DNA of 64,000 bases from Prosapia bicincta (GCA_036971475.1 JBAIZL010000001.1:81152983-81216982), one strand, 5' to 3'; shown: positions 1 through 12,300, counted from the stretch's first letter. The notes: a model not told the origin generated them from the letters alone. Numbers and translations: made by a program.

Positions 1-2592
1 ATGGTAAACCATCCAAAACTGACAAAGACGCAGCCAACATGCTGGCTACACACTACGAGAAAGCAAGCAGACTGAGCTTCCAAAACGAAGACAGAAAACA
101 AAAGAGAAACTACAAGCAAGCCATACAAAAAAGCAAACGTTTTGAGCAAAAAGACATCTTCATTGATGAGCTCACTTTAGAAGAACTCGAGTGCGCAATC
201 CGTAACCTCGACCCCAATAAGTCTCCAGGTATAGATCTTATCTTCGGCCAAATGGTTAAATACTTTGGAGCGTCTGCCAAGCTTACACTTCTCCAAATCT
301 TCAACTTATCTTGGAAATCAGGCAAACTGCCCATTATATGGAAGAAGTCTGTTATTATACCGATTTTGAAACCAGGCAAAGATGCCACCAGCTGTAAGAA
401 TTACCGGCCTATCTCCTTAACCAGCATCCTGTGCAAACTAATGGAAAGAATCATCCACACAAGAATCATGAACTGGCTAATCGATCGTACACTTCTACCA
501 AACTAGAGCCGGGCACAGTACAGTAGACCAACTTTTTTACATGGTTCAGTCTATCATCGATGGACTCCAAGAAAAACCCCACAAAAAGACTACCGCTGTC
601 TTCCTTGACCTCTCTGCAGCGTTTGACAGAGTCTGGAGGCAAAAACTCATTGTTATTTTACACAGTGCTGGCATCAATGGCAACTCATTGCTCTGGATAA
701 ACGATTTTCTCAGACATAGAAAATTTGTTGTGAGAGTAAATGGAAAGTATTCCAAGACGCACAGATCGTGGGCGGGAGTCCCAAAGGGATCGGTCCTCAG
801 CCCTCTGCTCTTCCTCATGTATATGAACACCATCCATGAACACATATGCAATGAGGCTAAAATTGCCTGCTATGCAGACGACATCGCTATCTGGCATACA
901 CACTCTGATATCTCAGTCTCTGAACAAGCCTTAAATACCAACTTTCTTGGCATCGAAACCTGGGCTAAAGACCTTAAGATCCTTATTAACCCTGATAAAT
1001 CTAAATCTTGTGTTTTCTCAACAGACAGAAGGAACAGACAGACTCACCATCCTAACATTAGGCTCCACAATACTACCGTCAAACAAGTCACGCACCCCAG
1101 ATACCTTGGTCTCACACTCGATGCGGAACTGAGATTTACTAAGCACACTGAAACAGTTTCAAAGAGAGCTCTGAAAAAACTCAGCATCCTGAGCAGACTT
1201 TGTGGTTCAAACTGGGGTTCCAAACCAAAGACACTCCTAAATACTTACACAACACTCATCAGACCAATCCTTGAATATGCAGCACCAATCTGGGCTCCAG
1301 CATCTTCATCCTCGAAAGTCGACTCCGTCCAGTACAGAGCCTCCAAAGCCATCATTGGAGCCGTCTCATCTACAAATAATTTGAAAGCTGAAACTGAATG
1401 TGGCCTAACCCCATTGGAAAATCGGAGAAAATTCGCTACAGTGAAATTTACAAACAAAATCAGGAGCAATCACGAACAACATATCTCAAAAGTCACCTTT
1501 CGGAACTGGTCGGAAAAAACCAGGCTAAAGAGATCTTCTACTCTCCAGTACGACAAAAACATCAGACAGGACATCAACCTACAGCACACGAGCCTTGACA
1601 TCTTTCAAGAACCCAGGTTCCCGGTCAAACCACCCTCCTTTGTGAATATAAACTTGAATCTCCTCGTACCCTGCTCCAAAAAAGAGCCTCAAGAAACAAT
1701 CAAGAGGAAAGAAATGGAAACTATTGCCAAGATTTTAAAACCACACTTGGTCGCTGCTTACACCGACGGCTCTTCGAATTCTGACTGCGATAGAGGTGGA
1801 TCTGGAATCTTTATAACCTACCCTGATGGCTCAACTTCCAGACACAAAATTGCAGCAGGCAAAATCGCCTTCAACTTCACAAGCGAACTCATCGCAATCA
1901 AAGAAGCTCTGAGTATTTACCTCACTTGGACAACACTCAACCCCTCTGATGGCATAGTAATCTTCACGGACTGCAGATCTGCTCTTCAGGCTCTCCAAAA
2001 AGGAAATACAAACCTCCCCCAAAAGATCAATACCCTTCTGTCCTTAATTGAGGAAAACAAGAAGCTTTGTACGCTTCAATGGATCCCGGGACACGTCGAC
2101 ATCAAAGGGAACGAAGAGGCCGATTCTCTGGCCAAGGAAGCGAGGACCATCGAACCAGCCCCTGTGATTACAACATCTTTCGACATAAATGTCGTTGCAA
2201 AACAGAAGCTCTGCCATAACAACCGAAGAAAATCATCACTTCCTGAGCTTAACTTCGACAGGGAAATAACAAAAACAATTGCCAGACTGAGGACAATGCA
2301 CCTCAAAGACATGAAAATCTTGCCTGATGGATCAAGAACATACACTGAATGTAGGCACTGCCCAGGGATACAGCTTGATCCCGATCATCTCTTCAACTGC
2401 CCGTCCATCATTGCAGCACTATTTAAGATTGACTTAAACTGTTCTAGGGAGACTCTTTATACGGATAAAGCTGCAGAGGTGGCCAGTGCAGTGCTTCACG
2501 CCTTTGGAACCGTGTAACTGTGCTCTCTCTACCTTTCTCTGAAATTGTTTTTATTGCACTTGTCACACGACAACAACAAACAACAACCTTAA
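1..2592 (+). mobile_element. 3' part of a non-LTR retrotransposon (LINE with RNase H)
   Basis: The window opens inside a LINE second ORF, which runs through reverse transcriptase and RNase H to a stop at 2517. A short 3' tail follows and ends in CAA-rich sequence (ACAACAACAAACAACAACC at about 2570-2589), the kind of simple-repeat end that I-group LINEs carry. The endonuclease and first ORF are missing because they lie beyond the window edge or were lost by 5' truncation. The RT plus RNase H plus terminal Cys/His segment fits the I superfamily (I, Nimb, Outcast, LOA-like) better than Jockey proper, which lacks RNase H. The exact clade cannot be assigned by eye. Confidence 0.9.
3..2517 (+). pseudogene. 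LINE ORF2 (reverse transcriptase and RNase H), broken
   Basis: Two open stretches, 3-506 and 541-2517, form one protein interrupted near 504-540 by an in-frame TAG and a small frameshift. The first part has RT finger motifs (NLDPNKSPG, then NYRPISLTS). The second has the palm motifs AVFLDLSAAFDRVW and ACYADDIAIW, the YADD catalytic pair near residue 110 of that stretch. An RNase H domain follows (AYTDGSS at about 1756, TSELIAIKEAL, FTDCRSAL, and GNEEADSLAKEA near 2110-2140), supplying the usual acidic residues. The C-terminus holds a C-x2-C-x8-H-x4-C knuckle (CRHCPG ... HLFNC, about 2352-2400). Apart from the single break the copy is well preserved, so it is fairly young. Whether it begins with an endonuclease cannot be seen. 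Confidence 0.9.
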
Positions 2593-2963
2593 AAAGCCCA
2601 CTACATTATTGCCAACTTGTCTACATTAGGTCTATTATACAAAATGTTAGTTATGTAATTAGAGTCAACTACATGCAGAATAATTTTTTTGAGAAAAGAG
2701 AAGCTTTACAACTTTATCAAACAGTTGTGATTCATAGGTATTTTTTTAAATATATAATTTTTTTTTAAATCTCTAAAATTATGAAATTTAAAATAAAATC
2801 CCAGCCCTCCATTCAGGGTATGTAGCATATTAAAATGTTTTCTACAAAAACTTTTAAAAAAATAAATTTTTTATGTTCTTTGTGTAAATAATTACTTTAT
2901 TATTTTATATAACTAAATTATTTCTTTTTGTTGCTTCTATAACAAAATTGTTAACAATATATT
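2593..2963. other. AT-rich spacer
   Basis: AT-rich sequence between the LINE end and the first foldback. I see no coding signal, RNA gene or named repeat in it. Confidence 0.5.
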
Positions 2964-3219
2964 CTTGTTAATCACTTAAACAATAGTTTATGACTATCCA
3001 AATTTAATAAATCTAGTAATTTGTTAAAACTTACTGAGACAGAACGTTTTCGATCACAATGTGCCGATCTTCATCAGTGTCTTCTGCTTGGAGATACTGC
3101 TTGGATACTGATGAAGATCGGCACATAGCGATCAAAAACGTCCTGTCTCAGTAAGTTTTAGCAAATTACTAAATTTAAAGTTCGGAAAGTCATAAACTAT
3201 TGTTTAACTGATTAATAAG
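2964..3219. repeat. Foldback element, family A
   Basis: Inverted repeat of about 256 bp with arms of roughly 110 bp around a short asymmetric centre (about 3078-3107). Each arm, read outward from the centre, gives CTGATGA, then a GATC-bounded hairpin, then (G/A)AAAACG, then CTCAGTAAGT. On the minus strand of the left arm the core is exact: CTGATGA at 3077-3071 and GAAA at 3051-3048. The right arm has CTGATGA at 3108-3114, GATCG/CGATC at 3116-3120 and 3129-3133, and GTAAGT at 3151-3156. There is no coding capacity. Confidence 0.85.
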
Positions 3220-4648
3220 ATTGTAACACACTTTAGATGGTGTTACATATTAAATTGGAAATTTCAGACAACAAACGAGAATGTATTAAAAATTGTAACT
3301 ATATACAACTATATCAAAAAGTTGTGATTTATTAGAAATATTTTTAATGAGATCTCTGGTTGATAGTGACATCTGTCGGAAGAGTTTAAAAACAAATAAA
3401 TTAAAGTAGGGATGCGCCCACCCTGATGCGCAGTAGGTAGGAAGGTTGCTTGCAACCATAGTTTTAACTCTCTTTTAGCCAAAATGTGAAAGGCAACGGA
3501 CGTATCCGAGAGCGAGGAAATTTTCTTTAGTTTTCAAAATTCAATGTAATACTTCATTTTCTTAAATACGTTATAATCATGGTGTAGAAGACAGCGTACG
3601 TAGCCAAGTACAAAGATGGGACGCTGAAGGTATTTCGTGAGACTTTTCCACTAGAAGGATGCGAGGCTACGACATGTGAATACAGCTAAGTGGACAATTT
3701 CAAACTTTAGAGATTTATTACAAAATTTAAAATGTTAGACAGTTTAACTCAAATTAATGAACCTAGAACGTTTCAACAAGTATATAAATGTAATTTATGC
3801 ATCATTTGGTGCACTTGTGTTCACCTTGAATTGTAAGATTTTATTATAAAAAAAAAGCAAGTAAACTCGAGTACAGATCCATTTTCAGCCATTGATTGAT
3901 TTATTGATTGATTCATTGATTGATTGCTATACGTAAAAATTCATAAGTCAAATATTAAATGTTCAATAATCCGTAACTGAAGCAATGTCTAGAAATTTGT
4001 ATCATGATTATAATTTATGTTATTTTTTTTGTTAAATAAAATGAGTGTAATTTGCTTTAATTGAATTCAAAAGAGTAATTATTTAACCAGCACACAATTC
4101 CATGCATTTCAAGTTAATAAGGCTTAAAAATTAATTTAATGAGACTCTGGTAGTTTAAATGATTTAACTTTGTATTTTAAAGTATTTTAATGTAACGTAG
4201 TTCTACCTTCAAGATTTGAAGAGCGTTACAGACAGACGGTCATTATTACGCCTGAACTGTAAGCTAGAACTTAAAACTAAACTTTAAAACTAATTCTAAA
4301 CAAAAAACTGAAAAAAACACGTCAACGTTACAAGATTCACCGAACGTAATGGACTACAAAATTCAAGAATATATTCTCATTGAAACAGTTTTTTGTCTTT
4401 TATAGTTCAAGCTTAAGACTATTCCAATTATTGCTAAAGACTATCAATTCTCCACAATGATAAGCAGTCGGACAATTAATTGTATCTTGGTTTTTTAAAT
4501 TCAAATTAATGAGCATGCTAGAGTAAAATTTATAGTTTATCTTTATCTAGTTATTACTACAATGATATTTTATTTTATATATTCAAAAAGTTTTGTGCAT
4601 ATTTTTAAAAACATTTATTGATAATTGTTATCAAACTTTTTGTTTTAG
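3220..4648. other. No gene recognised; probable intron or upstream sequence
   Basis: Mostly AT-rich. A less AT-rich patch at about 3400-3690 contains a short open stretch (reads KYKDGTLKVF at about 3609-3638) that I could not assign. A small ATTG-type simple repeat lies at about 3890-3926. The region ends at the acceptor AG of the first recognised exon (4647-4648). Confidence 0.4.
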
Positions 4649-4787
4649 GAAACAGAATGCTAGAATTGTTCTGATTGACTCAGTATTTAAGAATTTTGGA
4701 AACAATCGATGTCCGTTTTGTAACACTCAATGCGTTTTTTTTGGAATTCTGAAACCATCATGTTTTCACTGTATATACTGCAAAAGA
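4649..4787 (+). CDS. Exon: N-terminal half of Rab-effector zinc finger
   Basis: The acceptor follows a T-rich tract (TTTTTGTTTTAG, ending 4648) and the donor is GTAAGT at 4788. The exon enters needing two bases from the previous exon and leaves in phase 0. It encodes 46 residues, KQNARIVLID through IYCKR. It shows the first Zn pair CPFC (after NNR) and the second pair CIYC. In rabphilin an NRC motif opens the finger in the same way. The next exon continues with TLCK, recreating the C-x2-C-x4-C spacing of MyRIP and Slac2 across the junction. This agreement across a splice site is strong support for the model. Confidence 0.8.
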
Positions 4788-4880
4788 GTAAGTTTTGTAA
4801 CATAAAATTTTCCTTTTACTGGTAAGTTTAAAATTAAGCAATCTTACATCATACTTAAAAATCAATTGTTTTTTTTTTAG

Positions 4881-4997
4881 ACTCTGTGCAAAACAAGAGG
4901 AGAACAGAAGTTAAAAAAAGGAAAATTAGTTTGGTGCTGCTACATATGTTTAGAAAAAATTAAAATTTGGACAATGACAGGAGAATGGTTCTATAAG
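4881..4997 (+). CDS. Exon: C-terminal half of zinc finger and GEWFY motif
   Basis: Acceptor after TTTTTTTTTAG (ending 4880), donor GTATTG at 4998, exactly 39 codons in phase 0. It encodes TLCKTRGEQ, then LVWCCYICLEK, then MTGEWFYK. The WCCYIC pair and the (S/T)GxWF(Y/F) motif are hallmarks of the Rab-binding domain of rabphilin, RIM, Slp and Slac2. The sixth zinc ligand, expected as CKxC, is replaced: the exon reads CKTR. Either the finger binds the second zinc differently or a neighbouring residue substitutes. The motif ending SG/TG-W-F is the Rab-contacting segment in the family. Confidence 0.8.
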
Positions 4998-5839
4998 GTA
5001 TTGTAAAACTGTAATGAATTTAAAATTTGTAGATATCAGCTAAAAAAACTTTTTAAAATTAACTATTAAAAAATTAAATTTTGTACTTCAAAGGGAAAAC
5101 CTTTGTAATCATTTTAAAATTATAAGTATTTTTGTACTCTTACAATTGTTTAATCTTAAGAGAGTTTTATAGCTTATAGAAATTTTTAAGAATAAAATAT
5201 TTGTATTTGCTAATATTTTTAGTGTAGATATCCCATTGAATGTTTAACTACATTAACTACAGATTATGGTAGATCAATATTTGAATATTATAACGTGTAA
5301 AATACCAAAAACTTTAACACTTCTTTAACCATTTAAATTTATCGGATGAAATAATATTTGTTACTTAAAATAGTAGAATACATTGTTATTAAGGCATTAT
5401 AAAAATTTAAAAATTCAACCACTGAATTTAGGAGAACATTCTACTTTAAGAAAAAACCCCCAACTGCCAAAAATCTAAGAAAGTCTTAATTTTATTAGTT
5501 GTGAATAATAGTGTTAAGCCCAATATTCATGACTAATTATATTTTGTAATATTTAAGAAAATATTTTCACATCAAATTTTAGTTACTATTGCATAAACCA
5601 TCATATGTTGCAATTTTCATATCTAAAAATCATTCTATAGCTATAAATTTAAAAAAGACAATTTATAAATAGTGAGAAGGTGGATTTAATGATGAACCAC
5701 AAAGGAACTAATACAGTTGAGAGATAAATTTAGAGAGAAATTGTGTTGGTTTACAAGAAGAGACTATAAAATCCACATTTAAAACCTATTTTTGAGGTAT
5801 ACTAATTTAAGGAAATCATAGAAGAAAGTGAAAAAAGTA

Positions 5840-5903
5840 AGTTTTTATAAATTTACTAACTTTAACGTTTGGATAGTCATAAACTAATGTAAAAAAGATT
5901 AAG
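5840..5903. repeat. Relic of a family A foldback arm
   Basis: The stretch from GTTTTTATAAATTTACTAAC through GGATAGTCATAAACTAATG matches the outer part of the right arm of the element at 2964-3219. The partner arm and core are missing, so this is a one-armed remnant. Confidence 0.55.
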
Positions 5904-6059
5904 TGAAAAAAGAGTTATAAATAAAGAAAAGTGGCAAATGAATCATTTATTTCTTATATAATAATTACTGATTACTCTTTTCATTAAAATTAATTATAAG
6001 TGTAATCATTATGAAATTGAAGTTGCTTGTTGTAATCATCTTGAATTCACTGATTAAAC

Positions 6060-6231
6060 TATATGTAATTATTACATAACTAAGTGAATACTATAGAGCT
6101 TACTTGCTGGCTCGTTTCAAAAGAATCATTTCAAAGTAGGGGCTTAGCTTCGTAAATGAAAGGTTTGTTTCGAAACGGATCAGCAAGTAAGGAATAAAGT
6201 ACTCACTTATTAATGTAATAATTACTTATAG
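6060..6231. repeat. Foldback element, family C
   Basis: Imperfect inverted repeat. The left arm runs from TATGTAATTATTACATAAC to CTTACTTGCTGGCTCGTTTC and the right arm from GAAACGGATCAGCAAGTAAG to TAATGTAATAATTACTTATA. Read outward, both arms have GAAACG followed by AGCAAGTAAG, comparable in position to GAAAC and GTAAGT in the other families. The YTGANRA part of the core is not clearly preserved here. Confidence 0.75.
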
Positions 6232-6312
6232 TGTTATAAAATGTTTTAAAAATCCAAAATCTACTATTTGAAAAATACATTTTACTTTTATTTAATTTTA
6301 TTTTGAAAATAG

Positions 6313-6396
6313 AGTACAAAAAACAATATTAAAATTCAAGGAGCTACCAAACTTACTGGATTGGTTTTTGATACCTATCAACTGAATAGATTGATG
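6313..6396 (+). CDS. Possible cassette exon completing the Rab-binding domain
   Basis: The acceptor follows a pyrimidine-rich tract (TTTAATTTTATTTTGAAAATAG, ending 6312) and the donor is ATG|GTAATT. It is exactly 28 codons, entering and leaving in phase 0, so it fits between 4997 and 7317 without changing frame. The peptide (STKNNIKIQG ... YQLNRLM) would follow GEWFYK. In Slp and Slac2 proteins the post-finger helix has a similar position and length, with a G(S/A)-x-hydrophobic pattern; GATKL occurs here. The similarity is weak, so this is a splice-signal-based call. Confidence 0.5.
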
Positions 6397-7316
6397 GTAA
6401 TTAATACAAAATAAGGTTTTATTACAAAAGTAATTTTTGCGATATCTTAAAGCATGATTCAACATTTGAATAAAATATAAGTAACGGGAGGTTTAACAAT
6501 ATTAATTTAAACTATTACAAAAATACTAGTGTTAAACACTAAATATTATCTTCAATTTTAAGACATAATTATACTAAAAAAAAATTAACCTATCGAAAAC
6601 AATTTGCTTAGGTTTGTCTTTTATAAAATGCTATTTATCAACTGGTGGAATAAATTTTTACAAATTTACTGTAATTTTTTTTTTGTTCTGTAAAGTTGAA
6701 ATGAAAAAATAAGCTCCAATCAAAATTTCTACAATGGTATTAGGGACAATACCAGAAAAAAGAGCTACACAATAAAGGGTTTCATCAAACTGTGGGAAAA
6801 CCAACATCCACCTAGGCTGGAGTAACTCAATACTGTAATTTGAATTTCCTCAAGTAGATATTCTGCCTACTGAGGTCATAAACCCTTTCATCTTCACTTA
6901 TTCACTACAGTCCACCTTTAGGCTAGTTAAATGCAATAATATATAGCAAATATTTTTCTCATCTAATGTTTAAATGTTTTTTTTTCTATAATTTTCTATA
7001 AATTTAACTATGGACCTTAGCTTTATTTTTACTCAATTCTGTGCAAACAACTGTTGCAAAATTACACTTACTGTAATTTAATTTGTAAATGATCCTAATA
7101 ATAATTGTAATATTGCACTCTTTTGAACAAAGTTTTTATAATTGTGTTTTGGTTGTTTTTGACCGGTTCACTGTGTTAATTTGCTGGTACACGAACTTTT
7201 ATCATACTGTGTACAACCTTCCTTTATAATATAAATATTTTTCTCATCATATAAATATGTAATACATAATACAATTAATATTATTCTTTATATTGACTGA
7301 ACATACCTTGATATAG

Positions 7317-7422
7317 GTTCAACTGCCCGACAAACTTTTCAAGGAGAATAAAACTGTACCAGAGGAGCTAGAATATGGTTGTTTAAGAAGGCATGAGCTT
7401 TCAAATGGTATTTTAACAGAAG
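7317..7422 (+). CDS. Exon: linker after the Rab-binding domain
   Basis: Acceptor TATAG ending 7316, donor GAAG|GTAAGT. The exon enters in phase 0 and leaves with one base (G) of a split codon. It encodes 35 residues, VQLPDKLFKE through SNGILTE. Proline and charged residues follow the finger in this family at this point. No named domain was seen. The donor is near-consensus, and the phase matches both downstream alternatives. Confidence 0.65.
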
Positions 7423-7669
7423 GTAAGTACCTGTATATAAAATTCAATCTTACAAGCTATAAATATAACTTCAAAAATATACAAAACTGTTATGCCTTTC
7501 CCTTTAATGAAATAGACCATGAAGAGTATCCCCCTTCTTTATGAATCTTGTTTCAGCGACTGAATACGTTTCACAATCACTTTAAGAACAAAAAAGGCAA
7601 TAAATCAATGGACCCCTATAGTGGGTATACTTTATGAAGTAAGTCTTCAAAATAACTTTATACATTTAG

Positions 7670-7760
7670 GTGGGAATGAGAAAATCAAAGAAGTTGCACT
7701 ACTATTAAAACCTAAAAGGGGTGAACAAAGAGCAATAAAAAAACATTATTCTTTCTTTAA
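7670..7760 (+). CDS. Candidate alternative exon (basic segment)
   Basis: Acceptor ACATTTAG ending 7669, donor GTAAGT at 7761. It enters with two bases completing the split G codon and leaves with two bases. The open reading gives NEKIKEVALLLKPKRGEQR and then AIKKHYSFF, which is strongly basic. If joined directly to 13204 the frame would hit a stop within a few codons, but it joins 38117 in phase. It is therefore phase-equivalent to the exon at 13204-13438 and may be its mutually exclusive partner. Support is splice signals and frame only. Confidence 0.4.
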
Positions 7761-8515
7761 GTAAGTTAAATTTCCTTAACTAAAATGGGGTAAACCCATT
7801 TTATGAAAGTAGAAAAAGTCGGTCTAACAAAAGTGTGGTTCACCAGAGGCTGGGAAAGGAAACTATGTTGTCTATTTCTGTAAAATGTGTACCTTAAAAT
7901 CTTTGTTCCAAACTAACACATGTTTTAACACAGCTGTAAAGATTTCTAAATGTATAGTTTTTACAGTTTCAAACATATCTCGACTATATGAGATCTTTAT
8001 TTAAAAATAATATTTGTTTTCTGTTTTATTTTAGTTGTGTGTATCTAGTAAATTGTAAAATAACTAACTTTGAGGTGCAGTGAAGAGAGTTGCTAAATTA
8101 ACAAGAAAAAAGTTTCTTCTTAGTATTTGATTGGGTAAAACAAATATTTTAAATTTGATAGTTTTGTAATAAATATCATATTGATTTCAGTAACATATCC
8201 TGTAGTTCATGAGTTAAATAAATCTCATTAATGAAATATTTTTCCCAGTGTTCTAGAGTTATCTGAAATATCAAATATATATTTGTTTAAAAAATTGTTT
8301 TACAATATCAGCTCAGTGTTCCCAGTAGACTTTGTCCTAAGATTGACGAAATAACTAGTTTTCATATTTCAATGTGTATTAAACTAAAAAATGTATCTGT
8401 GAACTATTTATTAACTTTGCTTATTCTTAAGTTGTGAACCTATTTTCTAAATCATGAACTATGAATTGATTGGCATCATGCAAATAACTGTAACTAACTA
8501 ATAACTAATATTTGT

Positions 8516-8762
8516 TGATTCCATCTTTGCGCGAGCTACTAGTAATTACTTACACTTTTAAAATGTTTTAAACTTGCCTATAGTAGCACTTACTTTGCTT
8601 GTTGAGGAAGGCCGTTTCGGGAGATGTATCCCTTTGTCAACTCAGACCAAGACAGTCTGAGTTGACAAAGGGACACATCTCCCGAAACGGCCGTCCTCAA
8701 CAAGCAAAGTAAGTTCTACTATAGGCAAGTTTAAAACATTTTAAAAGTGTAAGGAAATAACT
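8516..8762. repeat. Foldback element, family D (complete copy)
   Basis: Arms of about 100 bp flank a short centre near 8645-8655. The right arm, read on +, has TTGACAA (8662-8668), the stem GGGA/TCCC (8670-8673 and 8680-8683), GAAAC (8684-8688), and AAAGTAAGT with GTAAGT at 8709-8714. The left arm is its reverse complement with few differences. An outer segment (CCATCTTTGCGCGAGCTACTAG, about 8522-8543) extends past the symmetrical part. Other copies: 22085-25590 (with nested elements), 38757-38864 (one arm) and 46008-46068 (outer end). Confidence 0.85.
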
Positions 8763-11142
8763 AATTTTTATTTTCTAAATAGAATTATTACTTTATGTTT
8801 CTTTAGTTGTCAATACATATAGAGAAGGTGAATCCACTCTAGACTTTTACATCATAATACTCTTTAATACTTTAGAGCAGTGGTACTCTAACATTATAGT
8901 TATGCTGACCTCTAATCTTGTAAAATAAGCTTGAAAACCACTAATAAACCCTAAAATTTTGCACAGCGTCAAACATCCTGGTAGTGTTATTGTTTTCCTT
9001 TTACCAAGAAGTGCTCAGCATTATGCTAATCTCCTAATACAGTCTCTTCCTTAACCCAGGAAAATATCAATTAGTTTGAGTTCCACCTTCAGTGTATAAG
9101 TATGATTTCTTTGAAGTGAGGGTTTTATTGCACTATGTGATTAAATATGATCCTATTGTTGACATTCCTAGTGAAGCAGGATAACAAAAAATTAATCTAT
9201 ATCATCAGTAGGACATAACATTTACCATTTTGGGACTCAACATTAGTATCTAATTTTAAAAATATGTTTTAGTTAACCACTAATTAATGGGAAATAGTAG
9301 ATTACTTATACATATGAAATTCATAATTAAAATTTAAAAAAAAAAAAAAAATTAATTTCACTTTTCTAAGATTAAAGACTAACAATTTCTGGTTATCTTT
9401 TATAGGAAATACATCAAATCTTATTCTCCGCTTATAGCATATCATTGAAGCTTCATTATCATTTCTACTCTGTCTAGCACAAAAAAAGTTGTTAACATCC
9501 TTGCTCTGCAGAATTAAGAATTTTCGACATTACCGAATATGTCTGCCAAAAATGTGCACACTATTTCAAACAGTTTTTAGTGGTTACACAGTCTAAGTAG
9601 AATCTTAAAAGTTTCCTAACACAATCTTCTTACACAAGGAAAACACTACAGTTTGTTGTGCTGTTTAAACAATTTATCTCTTGACAGTAATAGATCTTCA
9701 CAGTGAAGTAGAACCTATTATTATTATTATTCACACAAACAACAGTCTGAAGTTTTTAAGTCTGAAGTGGATGATTTTTACTGCTTCATCAAGAGTTTGT
9801 TTTGAGACATTTGTCCATTTTTTTACCACAAAAATTCTCTCTTATTAGGTCTAAAAACCTCTTCGCCAATGGTTTTAACCAGCGAAAACTGATAAAACAT
9901 TTTCTCTTCAATATTCCCATTGATTCAAAACAACCAAATGCTGATATATTAGTATGATGATCAATGCCTGTACTCATGATACAATAAAAAATATTCACCT
10001 TGTTTCAAACATTAATGTCATATTCCTTCACATTTTAACATTTTATAAATTCTTCTTTTCTTGGGGTAATTCCCAACAGAATTTCATTTATGTTCTTTAT
10101 TATACATTTTTTTTCAAATAATACATTACTTCTTATTTTTTTCTTTGGCTATAATCAGTTTGTCTTTCATGTTATAAACTAAGCTTTTCTTTGTCTTTAA
10201 CAAAGATGCTAATAACAAACTCTGGTACTTAATTTTTTGTATTTGTAGGATTTTCCTATGGTGGATTTAGTCATAAAAAAATTTCATTCGAATTTTTAAC
10301 TAAGCATTTAGGTTGTTAGTTGAGAGACGACTTTCAAGTGTTGAGAGTTTCATATATTCATTAAACAGTGTATTTAGAAATCAAATTAAATGCTGATGTA
10401 TAGGCTCTTCTTTATTACCAAAAAAACTCATATTCTAAAAAATTAAGAAATAATTGTTTTCATTACTATTTTAAACTTTATAGCTTGAATCTGACATTGC
10501 GTTACTAATAATCTCACTACTAGTACAATCATATTTAGAAACACTTTCACCAACAACTTTGTCTTGAATTAATATCCCATCTGAAACTAGGCCTTCATAT
10601 TAATTAATAATAACTTGTAGCAGAAATAACATTATCACAGGCCAACACATTCACTGACACTGAATAAAGGGCCCATAATAAAGTATAGAGCACTGACATG
10701 CTGATAGGGGCAGAGAGTAGGAGAGGTAGGTTATTGGCCTTGAGAACTAAGGAGTTAAAAAATTAATTACTGGCTCTTTCACAAACTGAATTCATTTATT
10801 AAATCATCAAAATACAGTTGAATAAATTGTAGGAAAACGATTGTGGAAAATGATTAACTGCTGCTATAGTTTATTTATTGGATATTTCTGGGATTCTCTA
10901 CAACTTAGCTTGTGTTGGAAAATTAGCTCCCTGTTTGTTAATATCGAATAACTTCAAAGATTTTATTGAGTTTGTTTTAGAGTGTAGCTTTTAATGTATC
11001 TACATAAATGAAACAAAACTGGACATATTTGTTTACGAGATTAAAAGTCAGGGACATTAGTTGCAGTCATTTAGAAACGTATAATATGCCAACAACCTCG
11101 GGAAACCTCAGTAGGGTTTAAAATAATGCCTGTTCCAGCCAA
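8763..11142. other. Intron-like sequence with an unassigned decayed coding patch
   Basis: Most of this stretch shows nothing recognisable. On the minus strand at about 9380-10000 there are coding-like pieces, for example STGIDHHTNISAFGCFES in 9789-9998 and FFVLDRVEMIMKL near 9455-9490, separated by stops. They could be one decayed transposase or retroposed gene. I do not recognise the family. Confidence 0.35.
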
Positions 11143-11392
11143 TTAAAAATAAACATAAATATATCAAAATATTAAGTTAATTAGAGCCTAACTAGTGAGA
11201 ACAATCCTCAATGGTAAACATTCAAACAGTTAAATCTCTAAATCTCACTAAACATTATTTTATTAAAACAAACACACTAGTTCATTAAAACAGACTAGTT
11301 TTGATGACGATGTCAAATTCATCAGTGCTTGGCTACTACTCAAGCACTAAGTTGAAACTAGTATTTTTATTTTAATAAATTTCTTTTCATTA
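11143..11392. repeat. Foldback-derived element, family E, copy 1
   Basis: Begins at CCAATTAAAAATAAACAT and includes the E-family sequence ACACACTAGTTC, then an arm with core. On the minus strand this reads CTGATGA, ATTTGACatcGTCATC, AAAAC. The opposite arm is reduced to a short complement (AAGCACTAAGTTGAAACTAGT). Nearly the same sequence recurs about 0.9 kb downstream in the same orientation. Confidence 0.75.
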
Positions 11393-12061
11393 TTAAAAGA
11401 AAGTTTTAATAATAAAAAAAGTTTCAATTACCATTATTTAAATTTCAGTTTTATAAAATGTAAAAAACATAAACTATTTAAAAATCAACAAATAAATATA
11501 TAACTTGAATAAAAGTTGAAATTATTGAAAAGTTTTTTTATTATTTAGAATACTAAACTTCATACTGGATATTAAAGCAAAATAAATCTATTTTGTTGTG
11601 GTAATATAAAAATATATGTTTCATATTTTTTTATACTCTGTTACACCTTGTTAAACTTCTACCAATGTTATAACCTTGAGACACTGTATATGAAATAGAC
11701 TAAGGTTCTAGCGTTCTAGGGTTATTATACGAAAAATGGGTTATTGGAGTATGGAAATATATAGCTTTTGTTATTTATATGGTGGTTGAAAAGTAGGTGT
11801 TGTTAATAGTCCACATCTACCAGCAGAAGTTTAGTTTTCTTATTCAAGAATTATTGTATTAAAATAATAGGAGAATTCAAATCTGTTAATTTTTTGCTTC
11901 AGTGAAAATATAATTTTCAATAATTTATGATGCATCCCAATTAGGGTAATATAATAGATACATTTGATTGTATTAATAATAGTATAGAGTTACAATTTGA
12001 GATTTTTCTCTATAGTTTTGAATGTGTAATTATTTACTTTAAAAATATTAATATTGTAATT

Positions 12062-12300
12062 GAGCCAATTAAAAATAAACATAAATATCTCAAAATAATA
12101 AGTTAATTAGAGCCTAACTAGTGAGAACAATCCACAATGGTAAACATTCAAACAGTTTACTCTAAATCTCACTAAACACTATTTTATTAAAACAAACACA
12201 CTAGTTCATTAAAACAAACAGACTAGTTTTGATGATAATCAGTGCTTGGCTACTACTTAAGCACTGAGTCAAAACTAGTCTTTTTATTTTAATAAATTAG
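12062..12300. repeat. Foldback-derived element, family E, copy 2
   Basis: Direct repeat of 11143-11392 with scattered differences and a deletion through the core, so that GATGATAATCAG replaces the hairpin. The outer parts (TTAGAGCCTAACTAGTGAGA and TGGTAAACATTCAAACAGTT) are almost identical between the two copies. This points to a local duplication or two closely related insertions. Confidence 0.75.
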
